This document shows, in pieces, positions 57,855 to 64,000 of a DNA stretch of 64,000 bases. Position 1 is the stretch's first letter; every line of letters starts with the position of its first letter. This DNA comes from Phlebiopsis flavidoalba (lineage: Eukaryota; Basidiomycota; Agaricomycetes; Polyporales; Phanerochaetaceae). The position numbers were made by a program, and so were the translations under genes. Where the stretch lies: assembly GCA_035772785.1 (NCBI GenBank), contig JAOCPU010000012.1:607340-671339 (forward strand), given 5' to 3'. The notes under the pieces were generated by a model, which was not told the origin of the DNA, did not search any database, and saw only the letters and a list, made by a program, of their open reading frames with translations.

Positions 57855-60326
57855 TAGTCCTTTTACAAAACACCCACAGATCTGTAACTGGCTGTATTGT
57901 AAAATAGATGGGCCATCCTAGGAGCCTTTTAAAAAGGGGGTCCCAGGCTCGGGCTGACATCCTTTTTAAAATGGGGGGTGTTTTAACAAAAAGGCTGACA
58001 ACTTCCAAAAATGGTAATTTCTTTTTGAAGCCCTGCTTTCTGGCTTCCTAAACATATCAGCATGACAAAATTTGGTGGAGAAATGAATGAGCTAGGATGC
58101 CATCAATTTTTCTTAACACGACCTTTTGCGCGCAAAATAAGCGCCCAAAAGGCGCGAGAAGGCGGCTGGACCCTGTAGGTGGACCCACAATGCGCCCCTT
58201 TGCCCAATTAGGCTGGGAATTGATGGCGAAATCCGCTTCCCATCAATTCCGCTTTTGGGCTGCATTTGGGTGGTTGCTCCCCCAGCTTCCCCCTTGCTTA
58301 TCTAGGGCGCTGCATTGTAGTTTTGAGTACCTATGTATGTTTAGAACATGCTCACCGAACAGAATTACCATATTTAGCCTGTCAGGGGTGCTACCAATAT
58401 AATTTTGATTTTATTTCGCTTTTTTCGCAATTTTCAATAGGGTACCCTGGGTTCCCCTGCATTCCCCTGGCCTTGCTGCTTCTCTTTTAAGCTCCTATAT
58501 GTTCTCTGAGTATGCCCATAACATAGGAACATCATTTGAGACATTCCCATTATCCTGGGAATTGTTTCGAATTTCCTGGTATTTTTCGAAATCTGGGGGT
58601 CTGGGCATTGCTTCCTATTGATTGGGGATTGTTCTGAGCATTTCCCCCATGTAGATACACTATTTAGAAGTATTCTCATTATGTAGATCAAAGTTTTAAC
58701 ATGATATGAATGTTTGAGAACATATTTTTGCGGAATTGATGGCTACTCCCCCTATACCCTCCAGATCAATATTCTGCTATTCTGAGCGGATAGAAAGTAC
58801 CCTATAGGTACCTAGTACATGCTCATAAATTGTGGAAACAATGGGATGGCTGTAGCTAGTGCGATTCTCCAGATCTTGGTCGATTATCCTGGCGCTTATT
58901 TTCGGATTTTAGGGTTAAGCTCAAATCATGGTATTCCAGTACAAATGAAGCTTAGATGATATCTCCATCGTATTCTACACCCCTGAAAAAACCTTATATC
59001 CAAATTTGCGAAAGGAGGGGACATGTACAGCCTGTCAGAGCATAGAAACAGACAGGAAGTTGTGTAATTATACAGAGATTCATGTTAACCCCATGCATTC
59101 TCTTGTAACACTAGCACATCTTTCCACCCACTTGGGGGATTGATGTAAACTAAATTGTAGCATGTGTGGGCACTATGTAGGATGTGTTCTACAGCTGGAA
59201 TTGAATTATACTGCCCTGTGTGTGAATAGGTGCACATGTTTTTTGCTTTTTTAAACCCTAAATGACGCTTTTTTTTGGTTTAAGGGCTGCAGCACCTGGG
59301 GAAGTTGTTCTAAAGCCTCGGAACTAATTCTAACACATGCCCCTACATGCAGAGAGTATATAGACAACATCCAGAAGGTATTCCACCGCTGTAGAGCCCA
59401 GGGGTAAATGCGCATTTTTCGCTTTTTATGCTAGGTACCCCCCATTTTGGGGTATATATCAGGGTGTAGCATGTGCTGTATTGATCCCCTGGTGTTCCAG
59501 TGTTGTATTTACACCATTCCAATGCTATATGAATATCCTAGATAGTTACAAACGACCCCCAGACCAATAATACCCCCCAAGGGAACCTGCCCAAATATTA
59601 TTTTTCTTCACACACGCTTTTTTCCCCAGAATAATATATATCCCTATTGTTCCCATGTGCTTGGATAGCTTCTAAACTTCATTTCTGTATTGCAATCAAT
59701 GTATACCCTATACAATGGCAAGCATACCGCCCATTTATAGGCCCCCCCCATTCCCCCAGGGTATACCCCCCAATGTGCCATTTGACCGCTTTTTTATTAA
59801 TTATAATAGTATTTATATTCCTGTGGGCCCTGCACATCATGGAACCTCTCAAAAATTGAGGTCTGAGCTCTACAGATGTATATCTATGTAACCTACACGA
59901 AAGAATGGAGGGGAACGAAAGGGGAGGGCAGGAATAGCAGCAGAAATGGGCAGGAAAAGCGGAATATAATGCCAGGAGCTAGCCCATCAATATCTAATCT
60001 AATTTGATGGAAGCAGAATCTTATCTGGAAGCAGGCACCATCAGTGCCACAAAGCTTTTGATGGGAACCGGTTCTGGCGCTTTTGAGCGCTTTTTTCCGC
60101 AAATTCCATGGGGTTGCTTGTGTTAGAAAACTCTATTTTGCCACATAGCTCCTTCCCATCAAAACATATGTCTAAAGTGCTTAACTGAAATATGTTTTGT
60201 TTTGATGGGGCTACATTACGCAACACACTGAAAAATGGGACCCCATTTTTAAAATGCTCCTAGGATGGCCCATCTGTTTTACAATACAGCGAGTTACAGA
60301 TGTCAGGGTCTTTTGTAAAACTTCTA
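57855..60326. mobile_element. 2472-bp non-coding DNA element with ~90-bp terminal inverted repeats, in gag
   Basis: Imperfect terminal inverted repeats occupy 57855-57944 and 60237-60326, beginning TAG and containing TTTTACAAAA, ATCTGTAACT, GGGCCATCCTAGGAGC. CATG flanks both ends (57851-57854, 60327-60330), consistent with a 4-bp palindromic target duplication, although AT alone is also possible. The interior is AT-rich with C and T runs and has no convincing coding sequence. Removing the element plus one CATG restores the gag codon phase. Superfamily unknown; a KDZ- or CACTA-related non-autonomous element is possible. Confidence 0.85.
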
Positions 60327-60330
60327 CATG

Positions 60331-60722
60331 CACGCCTGCGACGTACTCGACCTTGTACTACCAAGCCCTCAGTCGTTCCCACAACTAGAACGGCTCGTAC
60401 TTAGGCCTAGACGGTCTGCGGTTGCTGCACAGTGCAAAACGGCGGTTTTGATCGACAAACTAACCTCCTCACCTAGGAGCACCAATGCCGAAGCCGAGAC
60501 AACCGGCAGTGCTATGCATGCGGCGAAGGAGGACACACCCAGTACGCGTGCCCGCACGTCCAGACATTGGTTTCCCAGGGGACCATTAGGAAGGACGAGA
60601 ATGGTCGATTTTGTGAACAGCCGACGGAACGGGCAATACGGCGACTCCCGAATGAGACCTTGGTGCAAGCCGTTCAACGGCTCGGAAAACCCCAGAGTAA
60701 CTTCGTTTCCCCTCCAGCCTGA
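60331..60722 (+). CDS. gag: Retrotransposon Gag, C-terminal part with CCHC zinc knuckle
   Basis: Codon phase continues from 57854 after removing the inserted element. The nucleocapsid-type knuckle CYACGEGGHTQYAC (Cx2Cx4Hx4C) lies at about 60508-60549, followed by PHVQTLVSQGTIRKDENGRF and QAVQRLGKP, ending at TGA 60720-60722. Three TAG stops (60402, 60408, 60474) interrupt the frame, each one C-to-T change away from CAG, in a CpA context. The zinc knuckle binds the element's RNA during particle assembly. This gag is non-functional as it stands. Confidence 0.78.
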
Positions 60723-60862
60723 CGCAGGGGAAGAAGAGGGTACGGAGTCCATCTGCACATTCAGGGTCACGAGGGGTTCGCGGCGAGAATTGAGGAAGTA
60801 CTTAGGCGACGAAGAAGAAAACCAGATCTACGGCCGCTCAGCGAACTACTCGTTCAACCAAC

Positions 60863-61856
60863 ATGACCAGGAAGGAAAAGCTGGGGATGGAATGGGCCCC
60901 CGCCAAAAGGGATGGGAATCCAGGAAAAAGGAGCCGACGGAAAGCGAACCCATTTGCGCCGCAGAAGGCTCCCGCCCAGACCCCAGTAACCATTCCAGTC
61001 TACGGACGCCTGAACCTGGATGATGACGATGTTATCATGGAAGACAGGACCACCGAGAAGCCCCTCCGCTCGCGCCGAGGACAAGGACACCACCCACCGC
61101 CAACGACCCCCGCGGTGCACCCGAAACGGGGAGGCGAAGAACCAGCCCGCGCAGCCCGAAAATCGGAGCTGCAAGCTCACGTCAACCCTAAGGTCATGCT
61201 GGATAAAGTCCTAAACACTCCCCATCACGTTAGCCGTAGGAGAGCTGCTGGCTGTATCTAAGGAAATGGCTTACCAGGTGCAGAAAGAAGTGATTAAGCC
61301 GAAGACTCGGCCTCTGCCCGACATCCCACCACCACCGGCGAAGGTGAACTTTTCCGGATCACACTGGCATCTTGGCCCCAGCGAGAAAACTATGGGTCGT
61401 CGGCAAGCCACATTCGCACCCAGAACGCGGGGACAATTTGATTAAAGTCAAGATGGAATGCGACGGGGTTCCCATTACAGCTATAGTCGACACCGGGTCA
61501 CAGCTTAACATAGCTCACAAAACGAATCTGGCAGCACGCACTCACCAGGCGCCTATGGACATAACCCGAAATTTCTCTCGGTCGTCATGAACGACGCAAA
61601 CGGTGGAGAAGGGGTGCTCCAGGGATTTATCCCGTCGATCCCACTAGCCTGCGGAAGCGTCATCACCACGGCGAACGTTTATGTAGGGCCTAACGCACCT
61701 TTCGACTTGCTCCTGGGACGGCCCTGGCAGCGGGGAAACTTCGTGTCCATAGATGAGCGAGTAGACGGGACGTACCTACTGTTTAAGGACAAGTCGTTAA
61801 ACAGTTGTCCGGTTCGAAATGCTTGTCACCCCCGACCCGGATTTTTGACCCCGTGA
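60863..61856 (+). CDS. pol: Gypsy polyprotein 5' part: linker and retropepsin
   Basis: A basic Pro-rich linker (KRDGNPGKRSRRKANPF, then TPVTIPVYGRLNLDDDDVIM, ~60960-61040; LAVGELLAVSKEMAYQVQKE near 61235 in a shifted frame) precedes the aspartic protease. IKVKMECDGVPITAIVDTGS carries the catalytic DTGS at 61489-61500, followed by QLNIAHKTNL. After a frame change near 61,550 come GVLQGFIPSIPLACGS, ANVYVGPNAPFDLLLGRPWQ and RGNFVSIDERVDGTYLLFKD, the usual C-terminal half with the LLLGRPW motif. Retropepsin cleaves the Gag-Pol polyprotein. At least three frame shifts. Confidence 0.78.
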
Positions 61857-64000
61857 GATATCCGAGTACATCGCCCAGTCCCAGCGCGATCCGGCGGCCA
61901 TGTTCTATAAAGCTACGGAATCTAGCTCGCAAGAAATAGAAGGGGACCCGAGCCCGCGAGGCCTTGTCAAAATGCTGCGGAAGAATGCTACATCCACCGA
62001 CGCTCGTGAGGACCCCCAGGGCACCGTCGCGGCTGCGTACCAAAGGGCTTGCCAGAACCGAGATTGGAGTGTGCACAGCGGCCCCTCAGAGAGTGAATCC
62101 CGAGGACACCAGGGAGGAATCCCAGTGTTCCAACGGACAGGCGAGCGGAGGAAGACGCCGCCGAAGGACGCAGAACCGAGTTTCCTGCACGACTTTCACG
62201 CGCGGGCAATATCGCCTGGCGCGGCTGGCCGATCATACAGTACCCGCAGCGGCATGATACCGTCAAACTTACAAGAAATAAATCAGCTGACATTCGGAAT
62301 GGGAACATACACCGCCGCAAGAACGCTCCCTGGCTGGACAATACCTCAGGTACGTCGCAAGACGTCTACTAGGGAACCACGTAAAGATCTGCTTATCGCC
62401 TTCACCGACCAAGCTAACTCAAGCCGTCAACTGGACACAGCGAACTCACGGAAGAACCTTATGCCCTCTAGATCGGCACTAATCTCGTCGAAAGCATTAC
62501 GGACGTATATGAACGTGCGGGCCGTGCTCCGTATTTTGCGGGTCTCTCGATTGAAGGCATTCGGCAGGTCCGAAAACTCCCTTGCTCAGCCAGAAGGATG
62601 AACAACGAGTTTCTCGCTTTAAAAACTCCTGAAGGCTGCGCTGAGCGGAATCTACGAGAAGACCCACACGAAGGAACTCACCCTCCCGGAAGCCGAGATA
62701 GAGACGCGACGCCGCATTGGAAAACATATTGTCGAAACAGTAGACACGCCGTTCGCCGACCACGCTAATAACTGAGCAGTTTGCCGAGCTGTGCCTTTAT
62801 ACCGAGGCCAAGGAGGTTCACGAATTCCTTGACGCTGGGGCGAACTCCCCAGGCGGCAGCGACCCATTACCCCAGGAAATACGGATGTTGCGACGAACAA
62901 CACAAGGCCCACAGGGACCAGCTGGCGGAACGGCTGGACCGAGAACTGCAAGAACATGATTAACGATAATAGAGGAGCATAGAGGGATATCGGGACAGTG
63001 CCCCAAGGAATATATGGATCACGTTCGGGCCAGCGAGATACGAACGACTCATAAATTACCATGAGCGAGACGTAGGCTAGCGGACGACAAACCTCTCATT
63101 TGCGGAAGGTAAAGAAGCTACAACCCACCAGCGACCCAGATGCCCGGGCTCGCAATGCTACACGACCCTGAGCTGCCAATCCAGCTAGAAAAAATACATC
63201 CGTTCCGAAGCCTGCTTGCCAGTTGGAAAGGGACCTTCCTGTTGCCCGTTGGTGCCTCTCGACGTATGAACGCGAAAACTCTTGATCCTCAAAAGGGACT
63301 ACAGAAGCTTTAGAGAGAAACCGAAGGAGTCGAGAAACGACCTGGGAGGAGCAACGAGAAACGCACACCAGGCTGTGGCTAGCGTTCCTAGGTCGAACTC
63401 AGTCAGCCCCCCCGTTCGCCGCAGAACAACACAGCTGAGCCCACAGCCCCCAGTAGTCCTGCATATTCCCTCCCTCCCTGGCGAGACCCAGCCGTACGGG
63501 AAGGATTCTTCACTGGACTAGTCCACGATCACCGACGGGGAAAGGGACCCAGAAGGCGCTCCGGAGAACGAACGAACAGCCGCTGGCGCCACCGAGAACG
63601 CCCAACTTGTCATCACCCGCGGAGATCACCGAACCAACCATAAAAGCACCCAATCGACGATTCTGACACTTGAACGCAAAATACGGGAGGACGCCCTTCA
63701 GGCTGAGTACCGACTAATCTCTATGCTTTTTAGGAACAGGCAGGCCACTTGGACAACTGGGAGGCACCACAGGTCGCCCGGACCCAACAAGAAAGTGGCT
63801 CGCTTAACGTTCGAGCGAGGAATGGGCGGCACTGCGACGGTCACGAGAAAACGAGAGGTGGGCAAGAATTTTGCGGAGTCCTTATCGCCCCACGATTCCC
63901 CACAAAAGAAAATCTGAAAACCCTCCTTCAGGAACCAGAGTGCAGCAGCGGCGAGCCATGCGTTTTCTACTGCGCCCTGCACTCGAGCAGGCAGAAGAGG
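61857..64000 (+). other. Degenerate linker region of the Gypsy polyprotein
   Basis: Plus-strand fragments such as SSPRGLVKMLRKNATST-like and IETRRRIGKHIVETVDTPFA (~62700) are readable in changing frames and probably belong to the region between protease and reverse transcriptase. Typical reverse transcriptase motifs (for example YxDD) were not seen before the window ends. Confidence 0.5.

Larger units (their letters stand above)
51315..64000 (+). mobile_element. Ty3/Gypsy LTR retrotransposon, interrupted by two DNA transposons and cut by window end
   Basis: Outer element of a nested stack. Visible parts are a promoter-containing 5' LTR region (left border not determinable because the 3' LTR is outside the window), a primer-binding site near 51869, gag from 52000, a CCHC zinc knuckle at 60500-60545, and a retropepsin with DTGS at 61489-61500. 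Reverse transcriptase, RNase H and integrase are not reached before 64000. A 4868-bp hAT element (52902-57769) and a 2472-bp inverted-repeat element (57855-60326) are inserted in gag. Sequence right of 61,860 shows frame changes and no intact long frame. Confidence 0.88.

Overview
The window looks like nuclear DNA of a filamentous basidiomycete, probably a polypore-type mushroom (inference). The evidence is short GT..AG introns of about 50-70 bases, fungal Zn2Cys6 regulators with the Fungal_trans_2 domain, a fungal MICOS subunit (Mic60), an Arp10-type actin-related protein, an Atg22-like vacuolar transporter, a DUF2235 hydrolase, and a Ty3/Gypsy retroelement carrying a hAT transposon. No rRNA, tRNA or CRISPR array was found.

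Layout. Positions 1-11,820 are strikingly GC-rich. They hold the 3' part of one Zn2Cys6 regulator (1-2357, intact C-terminal domain) and a second, frame-disrupted paralogue (6362-8983); the rest is non-coding sequence with long C and G runs. Composition drops sharply near 11,820. From 13.8 to 19.5 kb lie two copies of a Rossmann-fold NAD(P)-binding protein gene separated by a TA-flanked 298-bp MITE; a 3'-truncated third copy is at 49.8 kb. A DUF2235 gene (minus, 23.2-25.1 kb) follows a strongly A-biased tract. Next comes a 903-bp inverted-repeat element with a 6-bp target duplication. Positions 28.5-37.5 kb form a conserved gene block: MIC60 (minus), Atg22-like (plus), a small hypothetical (minus) and ARP10 (plus). 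Less certain genes occupy 38-49 kb, the best being a membrane/coiled-coil protein at 47.7-49.0 kb.

From about 51.3 kb to the right edge runs a nested transposon stack. A Ty3/Gypsy element (LTR promoter, primer-binding site, gag, retropepsin) has a complete 4868-bp hAT element inserted in gag with a perfect 8-bp duplication. A second, 2472-bp non-coding inverted-repeat element sits further along the same gag. Removing both insertions (each with one duplication) leaves one continuous gag frame through the zinc knuckle, interrupted by three TAG codons. The hAT element also carries a small spliced second gene downstream of its transposase.

Caveat for all host genes: conserved coding sequence is often recoverable only by switching frame every 50-200 bases. 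MIC60, ARP10 and Atg22 are normally single-copy and MIC60 is rarely dispensable, so uncorrected single-base indels in the assembly are more likely than wholesale pseudogenisation. Gene borders below are therefore outer limits with approximate internal structure.
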